A DNA stretch of 15,468 nt. Origin: Gemmatimonadota bacterium (lineage in GTDB: Bacteria; Gemmatimonadota; Gemmatimonadetes; Gemmatimonadales; GWC2-71-9). Of the stretch, positions 7,861 to 14,325 are shown piece by piece (the first letter of the stretch is position 1; the number at the start of each line of letters is the position of its first letter). The DNA is taken from assembly GCA_022573095.1 (NCBI GenBank), contig JACZUR010000020.1, forward strand, positions 1 to 15,468, written 5' to 3'. The notes beneath the pieces are model-generated. The model searched no databases, was not told where the DNA came from, and saw only the letters and a program-made list of their open reading frames with translations. A program made the translations under genes and the position numbers.

Positions 7861-9114
7861 CTAGTAGGTCTCGTGTTTGTGGGGACCGATCGCCCACACA
7901 ACCTGTAACACAAATCTGTCATCCGTTTCCCTCAAGCCCAGATTGGCCGGTGTAGACCGGTGCTGCCACTCCGCCTTGAGATAAACCCACTCGCTCTGCC
8001 ACCACTGCAGGTGCGGAACGAGGATCCGTTCCGGATCCTCCGGGCCGAAGAGCGGTTCGACCACGTCGTATCTGAGGCCGGCAAAGAGCTGGCGACCCAA
8101 CTGATACTGTGCGCTAACGAAGCCACCTAACCTCGTATCACCAAAACCCAACACTCTCTTGCGGACGGCATAGCCTTCGCCTCGCAGCGTAAACGAGCGT
8201 CTCATTGCTCTATCAGGGGGCTGCCACGTAATGCGGAAGTCGCCTCCGAATACGGAAGTTTCTACGGAACGACTGGGATTCTTCCCGTATAAAGCCGTAC
8301 CGCCGAGCTGAAAAAAAGTCGAGCGATTCAATTGGAAGAAGTTATTGAGATGGCCGAGGATGGACAGTCGGTCAGAATCTTCGAATAAGACTTCGTTTTC
8401 TCCCAGCGTAACCTGTGCCCAAAATTCGTGGGTGGAGAAGTTGCCACTCGTTGGAGCCAGCCAGTAAAGCCCCACGCCATTTCCTATGAGGCCTTCCTCG
8501 CCAAAGTAAGTTGAGATCACAAGCGGATATTCGGTTTCCGGGAGTGCGTGTTGGTGCCACCTGTTCAGCTCCCCTATCTGCTGTCGCATGCGGCCGAAAT
8601 CGAGACGGAGGTTTCCGGGCAGACCAGTCCAGTACGCGTACGCTTCCTCCAGATCTATTTCGCCGTCCTCAAAAGACAGAAAGATTTTGGTGCTGGCGAA
8701 GGGGTCGAGCGCCGACTGAAACGAGAACTCGAATTCGCGAAGGTCGATGTTGTCCGCCTGTGGACCGGGGCTGACCACCACGGCCCTGACGTCGCCGGTT
8801 ACGCTTATCTCGGGGTTGAGGCGATTCAGGTTTCTGGAGCGGTCTACGAACGCCTCTGGCTCGCCCGCACGCGCAGGCTGAGCGCTGTCCGCAGCGGCCC
8901 TCGCCGCCGCTCTAATAGCATCGAGTTCGCTCAGTTCTTCCTCACGACCCGGCGCACCCCGAGTGCGATTCAGCTCGGCCTCGAGCGAGTCCACTCTCTC
9001 TCTGAGTTGACGCAACTCCGTCAGCACCGAATCCAAATCCACGGGCCGGTCTTGAGCGACTGCGTTTGTAGTGGAAAGCAGTGCGGTAGTTACGAGCAGT
9101 GTAATGATTCGCAT
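7861..9114 (-). CDS. Outer-membrane beta-barrel (porin-like) with coiled-coil N-terminus, metal operon
   Basis: A predicted outer-membrane protein of 417 residues. A signal peptide (MRIITLLVTT, cut near NAVAQ) is followed at about 25-50 by a heptad-patterned segment (LDSVLTELRQLRERVDSLEA), a likely periplasmic coiled coil, then an Ala-rich linker. From about residue 100 to the end, alternating hydrophobic and aromatic strands rich in Gly, Tyr, Phe and Trp indicate a beta-barrel of porin type; the chain ends in an aromatic residue (final Tyr), as barrel assembly requires. The last strand carries a His-x-His pair (GPHKHETY). There is no TonB box or plug domain, so it is not a TonB-dependent receptor. 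It is the first gene of the operon with the binding protein and permease, so passage of metal or metal complexes is a reasonable inference. Its start is preceded by an unusual ribosome binding site arrangement (see that entry). Confidence 0.8.
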   Translation of the reverse strand: MRIITLLVTTALLSTTNAVAQDRPVDLDSVLTELRQLRERVDSLEAELNRTRGAPGREEELSELDAIRAAARAAADSAQPARAGEPEAFVDRSRNLNRLNPEISVTGDVRAVVVSPGPQADNIDLREFEFSFQSALDPFASTKIFLSFEDGEIDLEEAYAYWTGLPGNLRLDFGRMRQQIGELNRWHQHALPETEYPLVISTYFGEEGLIGNGVGLYWLAPTSGNFSTHEFWAQVTLGENEVLFEDSDRLSILGHLNNFFQLNRSTFFQLGGTALYGKNPSRSVETSVFGGDFRITWQPPDRAMRRSFTLRGEGYAVRKRVLGFGDTRLGGFVSAQYQLGRQLFAGLRYDVVEPLFGPEDPERILVPHLQWWQSEWVYLKAEWQHRSTPANLGLRETDDRFVLQVVWAIGPHKHETY

Positions 9115-9138
9115 AAAGTGGTGCGGCTAGCACCTCCT
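9115..9138 (-). promoter_or_regulatory. Perfect Shine-Dalgarno with intervening hairpin before the barrel gene
   Basis: AGGAGGT occupies 9138-9132 on the minus strand, but 17 nt separate it from the ATG at 9114, far more than usual. Between them GGTGC (9134-9130) and GCACC (9124-9120) form a perfect 5-bp stem with a 5-nt loop, followed by ACTTT and the ATG. A stop codon in frame at 9127-9129 excludes an earlier start, and the signal peptide confirms 9114. If the stem forms, the unpaired AGGA lies five unpaired nucleotides from the ATG, bridged by the helix. Confidence 0.5.
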
Positions 9139-9383
9139 ACAACGTTGCGCATTGATAGTTCCTCTCCACTGGGTCTTTCCTAAGGTCAGACGAACTTAGT
9201 CATGGTCACGTTAGCCAGGTAGGCTGACTGAGACAAATGTCGAGCGCTGCGTCCCACTGGGTGGCGCCGGGTGATACTGATCCGGGTGGCTGAGTCTGGT
9301 CGATATGCAATGGTGATGATATGCTTTGTAAGGGCGGAAACGCTGCTGTGAGTGAAGATACCTGTTACGCAGGAGGCAGAGCT

Positions 9384-9590
9384 ATGAGCGACGATAACGG
9401 CAAGGCTTCAGCATCCGACAAAGCCAAAGAATTCTTTGCTGCGGAGAAGGAGATGCAGGCCTGGGAGGAGGCGCAGGCTCGCCGGGCCAAGGAGAAAAAA
9501 GGGGAGCTCGAGAGACAGGAAGGGGAGTCGACCGGCGAATGGCTCGCCAGGAAAGACGTCGCCGAGGAAGCCAAACGAAAATCTGGGTAA
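9384..9590 (+). CDS. Small charged helical protein, function unknown
   Basis: A protein of 68 residues that I do not recognise. It is rich in Lys, Glu, Arg and Ala, and from about residue 12 to the end reads as one or two amphipathic helices (AKEFFAAEKEMQAWEEAQAR, then a Gly-Glu-Ser break, then GEWLARKDVAEEAKRKSG). It has no membrane segment or signal peptide, so it is probably cytoplasmic. The start is the ATG at 9384 because AGGAGG lies 7 nt upstream; an upstream in-frame ATG at 9321 has no such signal. It is divergent from the metal operon, sharing a 270-bp intergenic region, and ends at a bidirectional terminator. The good ribosome binding site and terminator make it a real gene in my view; its role is open. 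Confidence 0.65.
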   Translation: MSDDNGKASASDKAKEFFAAEKEMQAWEEAQARRAKEKKGELERQEGESTGEWLARKDVAEEAKRKSG

Positions 9591-9595
9591 GAGAA

Positions 9596-9623
9596 AACCC
9601 CGCGTGGAATAGATCGCGGGGTT
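9596..9623. terminator. Bidirectional intrinsic terminator
   Basis: AACCCCGCG at 9596-9604 is perfectly complementary to CGCGGGGTT at 9615-9623 around a 10-nt loop. It starts 5 nt after the stop of the small plus-strand gene and lies 30 nt after the stop of the minus-strand permease. On the minus strand the stem runs into TTTTCTCTT, a fair U-tract; on the plus strand it is followed by CTCTGTT, which is weaker. It therefore fits best as the terminator of the permease gene while also serving the small gene. Confidence 0.75.
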
Positions 9624-9652
9624 CTCTGTTCAAGCGTGGCCCGGGCTGACCG

Positions 9653-12091
9653 TCATTCTGATCTCAGCGCGATTACTGGATCTACCCGTGTCACCCTGAG
9701 CGCCGGCACGAAAGTCGCGGCCAGACTCGTTACGGTCAGCGTTACCAGCACTATCGCGAACACCACAGGATCTCGGCCGTCGACGTCGTAAAGCACGATC
9801 TCGATCGGTCCGGCAATCAGGACCGCCAACACCAAGCCTATGACCATCCCCACCCCTAGTTGAATGATGCCCTTCTTCATTATCAGTTTTACGAGCGAAC
9901 TACCCTGCGCTCCCAGCGCCAGGCGGACGCCCATCTCCTGAGTTCTTCGTGTGACGGCAAATGACATCACACCGTAGAGCCCTACGGCGGCGAGAAAGAG
10001 AGCGACCAGACCGAAGAGTCCGAACAAGGTTCCGAATACCCCGTAGAACCACGTCTCACGGTCTATGACGCCCTGCATCGACATGACGCGATAGATGGGT
10101 AGGTTGGTGTCGATGGCCCTCACCGCCGACTGCACTTCCGCGGTTCGGGTCATCGGATTTCCCTGAGTACGTACTGCGATACTGACGAAGTTACCCACGC
10201 CGCTTTGCGCGATCGGGATGTAGAAGCCGGCTGGATCGTCATCGGGGTCGTCGATCCCCTGCATCAACATGTCGGGCACAACACCCACAACGGTCAGCCA
10301 ACTCGCCGTTGTGTCTCTCCTGCCCATCCGCATCTGCTGGCCGAGCGGGTCACCGTCCGGGTAGAACTGTGCTACGAAACTGGCGTTCACCACGGCGACG
10401 CGTAGCGTGTTCATCCGGTCTGATTCAGTAAACGCGCGTCCCTGGAGAACCCTGGTGTCGAATGTTTGAAAGTATCCTGGAGTTACGATTCCTTCCCGCG
10501 CACGGGGAAAATCAGAATCTTCAGCGTAGCTCCCGCCCGGGACCTCGAACACGCGCGAGCCGTTACCAGACGCCGGCAGGCCGTCCGACAGGGTCGCTCC
10601 CAGTACCCCCGGGATTGCCTGTAGCCTCGGAAGTAACTGTTCGTAGAACCGTGTACGCGATGCAGTGTCCGGATATTCAACCCTTGGCAGATTCAGTCGG
10701 GCGGTAAACACGTCGTCGACCGCGAACGGCATGTCGACCGTCTTGAGCTGTGTAATGCTTTTGACCATGAGACCTGCAGCGACGAGGAGAGCGCACGAGA
10801 TCGCTATTTCAGTTATCACCAACGCTCCGCTGAACTTGCCCATGCGAAAACTGGAAGCGCCGCGTCCCTCGGCTTTGAGCACTTCGTTGATATCCGTACC
10901 GGTGGCTTGCAGTGCAGGCGCGATGCCGGCGAAGAGACTGGTCAACAGAGTCATGGCACCGACGAATATCAACACGTCGGTGTCGAGTTCGAACACCATC
11001 CAGAAAGGTGGAGGATCCACCGAGATAGCTCTATCGAACCACTCGATGCCGAAATATCCAACGCCCAGCCCGAGTGCGGCGCCGACAGTGGCGAGAACCA
11101 GCGTCTCGATCAAGAGTTGCGCAATTATCCGTCTGCGGCTCGCTCCCAGAGCCGTGCGGACTGCCACTTCCTTGGTGCGAGTCGATGCTCGGGCAAGCAG
11201 AAGATTGGCAACGTTTACGCTGGCGATCAGCAACACTCCTATCCCCGCTCCCAGCATGGTGTACAGTAACGCGTAGGCTTTACTCCCAATGAATCTCTCT
11301 ACGTACGGTGTGACCGTGGCAATCACCCCCTCGTTCGATTCGGGATACTCCACCGCAAGCCGCTGCGCTATCGTCGCCATATGGGCTTCCGCCTCGTCAC
11401 GCGATACGCCGTCTCGTAGCCGCGCAAACGCGAAGTAATTCGGTCCCTCACCCCGCGGGTTGGCGAGAGGATCGATTACGAGGGGCATCCAGACGTCGTT
11501 GTCGTTCGGAAACCGGATACCAGACGGCATGACGCCGATCACCGTTGCCGGCACGCCGTTTGCAGTGACGGATCGGCCGAGCACGGCGGAGTCTGCTCCG
11601 AACTGTGATTCCCAGGCCCTGTAACTGAGTATGATGACGTCGTCGAAGCCTTCGCGGCCTTCTGACTCGCTGAAGCCTCGCCCGATGTGCGGCGACACGC
11701 CCAGCAGATCAAAAGTGTTCGTTGTGAGCCGCGCGCCTGCGTATCGTACGGGTGCGTCTTCGTCACCGATGAGGTTTATGGTTAGACCGGAGAAGGCGGC
11801 GAGTTCCTCGAACACGGACTGCTGCTCGCTCCAGTCGACGAAGTCGTGCGAAGAGACGCCCATTCTCCGGATGTCTTGTGAGGGATTCGCGCGGCCGAGA
11901 GCCATCAGCTCATCAGCTCTGTCAAAGGGGAGTCCTTTGAGTATGGCTCCGTTTACGATGCTGAACACGGTCGTCGTTAGGCCGATGCCGACTCCGAACG
12001 TGATGATCGCGATCAGGGAGAGCGCCGGGTTCTTGAACAGCATTCGAATCCCGTATCGCAAATCTCGCAGAACTGTAATGATTGTTTTCAT
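9653..12091 (-). CDS. ADOP-type duplicated MacB/FtsX-like permease without cognate ATPase
   Basis: An inner-membrane protein of 812 residues with the double architecture of the acidobacterial duplicated orphan permease family: N-terminal LRDLRYGIRMLFKNP, a first transmembrane helix, a MacB-type periplasmic domain (about 60-270), an FtsX domain with RTKEVAVRTALGASRRRI (about 304-321), then a second periplasmic domain and a second FtsX domain with RTQEMGVRLALGAQ (about 715-728), ending TRVDPVIALRSE. The related MacB and LolCDE systems are mechanotransmission ABC complexes exporting peptides, toxins or lipoproteins; the substrate of ADOP proteins is generally unknown. As is typical for the family, no ATPase gene is adjacent. 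The start is taken at 12091, where the conserved N-terminus begins; the frame stays open 49 codons further upstream, but that stretch is Arg/Ser/Pro-rich and overlaps leader hairpins. Only a weak GGAA precedes the ATG. Confidence 0.92.
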   Translation of the reverse strand: MKTIITVLRDLRYGIRMLFKNPALSLIAIITFGVGIGLTTTVFSIVNGAILKGLPFDRADELMALGRANPSQDIRRMGVSSHDFVDWSEQQSVFEELAAFSGLTINLIGDEDAPVRYAGARLTTNTFDLLGVSPHIGRGFSESEGREGFDDVIILSYRAWESQFGADSAVLGRSVTANGVPATVIGVMPSGIRFPNDNDVWMPLVIDPLANPRGEGPNYFAFARLRDGVSRDEAEAHMATIAQRLAVEYPESNEGVIATVTPYVERFIGSKAYALLYTMLGAGIGVLLIASVNVANLLLARASTRTKEVAVRTALGASRRRIIAQLLIETLVLATVGAALGLGVGYFGIEWFDRAISVDPPPFWMVFELDTDVLIFVGAMTLLTSLFAGIAPALQATGTDINEVLKAEGRGASSFRMGKFSGALVITEIAISCALLVAAGLMVKSITQLKTVDMPFAVDDVFTARLNLPRVEYPDTASRTRFYEQLLPRLQAIPGVLGATLSDGLPASGNGSRVFEVPGGSYAEDSDFPRAREGIVTPGYFQTFDTRVLQGRAFTESDRMNTLRVAVVNASFVAQFYPDGDPLGQQMRMGRRDTTASWLTVVGVVPDMLMQGIDDPDDDPAGFYIPIAQSGVGNFVSIAVRTQGNPMTRTAEVQSAVRAIDTNLPIYRVMSMQGVIDRETWFYGVFGTLFGLFGLVALFLAAVGLYGVMSFAVTRRTQEMGVRLALGAQGSSLVKLIMKKGIIQLGVGMVIGLVLAVLIAGPIEIVLYDVDGRDPVVFAIVLVTLTVTSLAATFVPALRVTRVDPVIALRSE

Positions 12092-12111
12092 AGTGATTCC
12101 GACTGGTTTAT

Positions 12112-12156
12112 GAGCCCTACGGCTCGGAGACGCCCGGGTTTCAAAGCCCGTTGGGC
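12112..12156 (-). promoter_or_regulatory. Two consecutive hairpins in the leader of the ADOP permease gene
   Basis: Within 70 nt upstream of the permease start, two inverted repeats follow each other. GAGCC at 12112-12116 pairs perfectly with GGCTC at 12121-12125 around a 4-nt loop. CGGG at 12135-12138 pairs with CCCG at 12147-12150, extended by GGC/GCC at 12132-12134 and 12154-12156 with a small bulge. No U-run follows. They could affect mRNA stability or translation; no known riboswitch class is recognised. Confidence 0.35.
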
Positions 12157-12577
12157 AATCTGAGTGGGGGTGGAGCCGGCTGCTTCGGCATTGGCCACGT
12201 GACCCTCGGCGAACTGTGGAAGTCCATCGGAGTATCAATAATAGAGGAAGGTTGAACCCTCGACCTATCCGAACCTTGGCGGTGTAAGCTATTGATGTGA
12301 AAGACGTTATGCGACTTGGGACCGCAGTGTGGGTGGCGAGTTCCGCGTTGCTATATCAGGCGTGCGTTGGAGATCCTGTGTCCGAGAGCGTAGGAGTTCC
12401 GGACAGAATTACGCTCTCGCGTAGTAACATCGAGATGTTGGTGGGCGACTCGGCACTGATCGAGGCGCGGGTGGTAGATGCGTTGGGGAATGTGCTCCCG
12501 GCGACCTTACCAGGTGATTATCGCCGCTACCTAGCCAGGTCCAGTAACTTGGCGTACCATCGGGTAGGTCCTATATC

Positions 12578-12600
12578 GCTTAACGCTTACGGCTTAACGC
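12578..12600 (+). repeat. 9-bp direct repeat upstream of the lipoprotein gene
   Basis: GCTTAACGC occurs at 12578-12586 and again at 12592-12600, a spacing of 14 bp from start to start. It lies just upstream of the Shine-Dalgarno sequence of the lipoprotein gene and at the end of the degraded Ig-like frame. It could be a regulator half-site pair or a trace of the deletion event. Confidence 0.35.
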
Positions 12601-12608
12601 CGTCTCCA

Positions 12609-12615
12609 GGGGAGG
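12609..12615 (+). promoter_or_regulatory. Ribosome binding site deciding the lipoprotein start
   Basis: GGGGAGG ends 5 nt before the ATG at 12621. It is the strongest initiation signal in this frame and coincides with the start of a clear lipoprotein signal, so translation begins here and not at 12297. Confidence 0.7.
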
Positions 12616-12620
12616 TGACC

Positions 12621-13007
12621 ATGTCTCGCGTTTCCATCGCCGCTTTGCTTTTGACCGTAGGGCTGTGCGCTTCAGCATGTACCACCGTCAAGGTCCAACC
12701 GCCCTCACCGCGGGCGCGCGCTCAGAACTCACAGATAACGCTCGGCGTTCCTCCCGGCCACCTTCCGCCGCCGGGAGAGTGTCGAGTTTGGATACCAGGC
12801 AGGCCGCCCGGCCGCCAGGCACCTCCCCGGAGCTGCGATGGCATTCTCTCTACCGCCCCCGCGGGATCGATAGTGTTGTATCGACCCGGTAATGATCGAA
12901 GGAACATCAGGGTTCGCTACATCGATCGTCGCCGGAGTGGGATCGTAGTCCGCATCAGGCTCTTCGAAGCAGCGAGCGGAAGATTTATCCGGGATGAGGA
13001 TCGGTAG
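12621..13007 (+). CDS. Small lipoprotein with Pro/Gly-rich conserved motif, function unknown
   Basis: A predicted lipoprotein of 128 residues. The signal MSRVSIAALLLTVGLCASAC places the lipidated cysteine at position 20 (lipobox ASAC). It continues with GVPPGHLPPPGECRVWIPGR (about 42-61), then RPPGRQAPPRSC, holding C54 and C72 as a likely disulfide. I recall similar PPGHLPPPGECR-type motifs in uncharacterised envelope proteins, but know no assigned function. The C-terminal part is basic and beta-prone (IRVRYIDRRRSGIVVRIRLF). It is followed after 52 nt by the Spy-like gene on the same strand, so the two probably form an operon. The export call is firm; the function is not known. Confidence 0.75.
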   Translation: MSRVSIAALLLTVGLCASACTTVKVQPPSPRARAQNSQITLGVPPGHLPPPGECRVWIPGRPPGRQAPPRSCDGILSTAPAGSIVLYRPGNDRRNIRVRYIDRRRSGIVVRIRLFEAASGRFIRDEDR

Positions 13008-13059
13008 GAGCTAGAGCGTGGGGCGCCGTCCTGCTTCGGCACAACTGAGGAAAGAATTT

Positions 13060-13608
13060 ATGAAGAACTCGCCTAGTTTCAGCGCGTTGTTTGTGGGGCT
13101 TGCCGTTGTTGCCATGCCGCTAAACGCCCAGGTGTCTCCCTATACCGATCTTGAGTCGCGTGAAATCAAAGCGCTCTCGGAGGGGCAAGTACGAGGATAC
13201 TTGGAGGGCAGGGGACTGAGTTTCGCGCTCGCAGGCGAACTAAATTCGTATCCGGGTCCTCGTCACGTGATCGACATGGCGGATGATCTGGAGTTGACGC
13301 GGGAACAGTTGCAGCGTGCGACGGAACTGTTCGACGAGATGCAAGCGTCCGCCATGGAGTTGGGCGAGCAGTACGTTAGCGCAGAACGCGAGCTGGACGA
13401 GTTGTTTGCCGAACAGTCGATTGGTGATACCAGGTTAGCAGAAGTGACCAGGACGTTGGGCAGATTACGTGGTGAACTCAGGTACGTCCACCTTGCTGCC
13501 CACCTTCGGATGAAAGAAATCCTGTCGGCTCACCAGGTGGCTATGTACGACGTTCTCAGAGGGTATGGGGGCGGGGGCGAAGCAGGGCATCAGCATAATC
13601 TCGACTAA
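13060..13608 (+). CDS. Spy/CpxP-like periplasmic protein (LTxxQ family)
   Basis: A predicted periplasmic helical protein of 182 residues. The signal peptide (MKNSPSFSALFVGLAVVAMP) is cut near LNAQ. The core resembles the Spy/CpxP/CnrX-like superfamily: YLEGRGLSFALAGELNSYPG followed by PRHVIDMADDLELTREQLQR (LTREQ at 79-83), then long amphipathic helices, a second Q-containing helix (LSAHQVAMYDVL) and a Gly/His-rich tail (GGGGEAGHQHNLD). Members act as periplasmic chaperones or metal and envelope-stress sensors that interact with sigma/anti-sigma or two-component systems; no such regulator is nearby. GAGG 9 nt upstream supports the ATG at 13060 over an in-frame GTG at 13018. It lies between the lipoprotein and the small membrane protein genes. 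Confidence 0.8.
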   Translation: MKNSPSFSALFVGLAVVAMPLNAQVSPYTDLESREIKALSEGQVRGYLEGRGLSFALAGELNSYPGPRHVIDMADDLELTREQLQRATELFDEMQASAMELGEQYVSAERELDELFAEQSIGDTRLAEVTRTLGRLRGELRYVHLAAHLRMKEILSAHQVAMYDVLRGYGGGGEAGHQHNLD

Positions 13609-13651
13609 TGATGCAGCCCGTTGTTGGATGGGCAGGGCCTGTCCCCGCTAA

Positions 13652-13674
13652 GCGAGTTGTTGGTTGAAACTCGC
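13652..13674 (+). repeat. 7-bp inverted repeat between Spy-like and membrane-protein genes
   Basis: GCGAGTT at 13652-13658 is perfectly complementary to AACTCGC at 13668-13674 around a 9-nt loop. It lies 44 nt after the Spy-like stop. ACTCTCCG follows with no T-run, so termination would be weak at most. It may set different expression levels for the two genes. Confidence 0.4.
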
Positions 13675-13696
13675 ACTCTCCGCAAATGGGCGGCTA

Positions 13697-13966
13697 GTGG
13701 TGATTGGCCGAGAGCGAAAGGAACGGGAGCTGCGCAGGGCGACGGCGAACTGGAAGATCGCTCGATCCTACGAGCGGGAAAATCTACTCTACGTTCTCAT
13801 TGGGTTTGGGACCATACTGACGGGTTTCCTGCTTGTGCTAGACAGCATGGTAGTTAGGGGACACGATACCGGGCTGGTATTGCTGATCGGCGGACTGGTG
13901 GTTGGCAACGGCGGTCCGCTGGCTACGCTCATGATTCTGCAAATAAAGCGAAATTGGTATGCCTAG
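13697..13966 (+). CDS. Small two-helix membrane protein, function unknown
   Basis: A predicted inner-membrane protein of about 89 residues that I do not recognise. A charged N-terminal part (VVIGRERKERELRRATANWK) is followed by two membrane segments, LLYVLIGFGTILTGFLLVLD and GLVLLIGGLVVGNGGPLATL, with a short basic tail (IKRNWYA). The start is uncertain: tandem GTG codons at 13697 and 13700 follow a GGGCGG stretch, while a TTG at 13664 lies inside a hairpin. The hydrophobic pattern in this frame, unlike the overlapping frames, argues that it is a real gene. It may belong to the lipoprotein/Spy-like transcription unit. Confidence 0.55.
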   Translation: MVIGRERKERELRRATANWKIARSYERENLLYVLIGFGTILTGFLLVLDSMVVRGHDTGLVLLIGGLVVGNGGPLATLMILQIKRNWYA

Positions 13967-14325
13967 TGTCGCCTCGTCTTCTTGCCCATTTTATGCTGCT
14001 CGGATATCCGTAATCAAGGTAGTCAGAACCTAGCCCGGGGTGACGTTCACATCGAGAAAAGCGACTAATTTTGTAGCCAAAGTGAGGCTTCCGTCATACT
14101 GGAACACCTGGACTCCCCTGGTGGTTCCGGTGCGGGAACAATCTACATGGGCTGAGACTACCATAGACTGTCTGCCAGAAATGTGTAGGTTTTTGATCCC
14201 AGTCAGTTGCAGCACCGTAAGGGAATTCTATGCCCTGGTTGCGAGAAATTTAGTCTTTGCGCTTGCATGATCCATCGTTTATTCAGGTCGCCCCCTGCCG
14301 GCGACATTGCACAGGAGATCCACTT
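13967..14325. other. Intergenic region before the M16 peptidase gene
   Basis: About 360 bp without a supported gene. A minus-strand frame at 14030-14215 and a plus-strand frame at 14040-14270 overlap here, but neither has a ribosome binding site or recognisable family. No tRNA or strong terminator was found. The promoter of the peptidase gene should lie near its 3' end. Confidence 0.55.

Larger units (their letters stand above)
12297..12620 (+). pseudogene. Truncated Ig-like (Big-type) lipoprotein remnant
   Basis: The reading frame begins with a GTG at 12297 or an ATG at 12309 (MRLGTAVWVA), has a hydrophobic export signal with a possible weak lipobox (LLYQAC), then the start of a bacterial Ig-like domain: VPDRITLSRSNIEMLVGDSA, followed by ARVVDALGNVLPA. 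This matches the opening strands of Big-type domains, which normally continue for many more residues and are often repeated. Here the similarity stops at about 12510; the following 37 codons (LPGDYRRYLARSSNL and so on) look like translated non-coding DNA and run in frame, without a stop, into the next gene. No good ribosome binding site is seen. I read it as the 5' remnant of a larger lipoprotein gene, lost by deletion, but a short functional gene or a fused product cannot be excluded. Confidence 0.5.

Noticed and set aside
8548..9183. Open plus-strand frame of 211 codons antisense to the barrel gene
   Set aside because: The minus strand has a signal peptide and barrel pattern; this frame is a by-product of GC-biased codon use.
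10665..11276. Open plus-strand frame of 203 codons antisense to the ADOP permease
   Set aside because: It lies wholly inside conserved FtsX-domain coding sequence on the other strand.
12121..12180. Possible degenerate tRNA near the ADOP leader
   Set aside because: Some stems are present, but no T-loop GTTCRA motif, anticodon arm or acceptor pairing could be assembled.
12091..12238. 49-codon N-terminal extension of the ADOP permease
   Set aside because: The extension is Arg/Ser/Pro-rich, precedes the family's conserved N-terminus and overlaps leader hairpins.
13621..13857. Plus-strand frame of 78 codons overlapping the small membrane protein
   Set aside because: The overlapping frame encodes two clean membrane helices, whereas this one is compositionally random and has no ribosome binding site.
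14030..14215. Minus-strand frame of 61 codons ending in VFQYDGSLTLATKLVAF plus ten residues
   Set aside because: It faintly resembles FG-GAP-type repeats, but has no start signal, no signal peptide and overlaps an equally open frame on the other strand.
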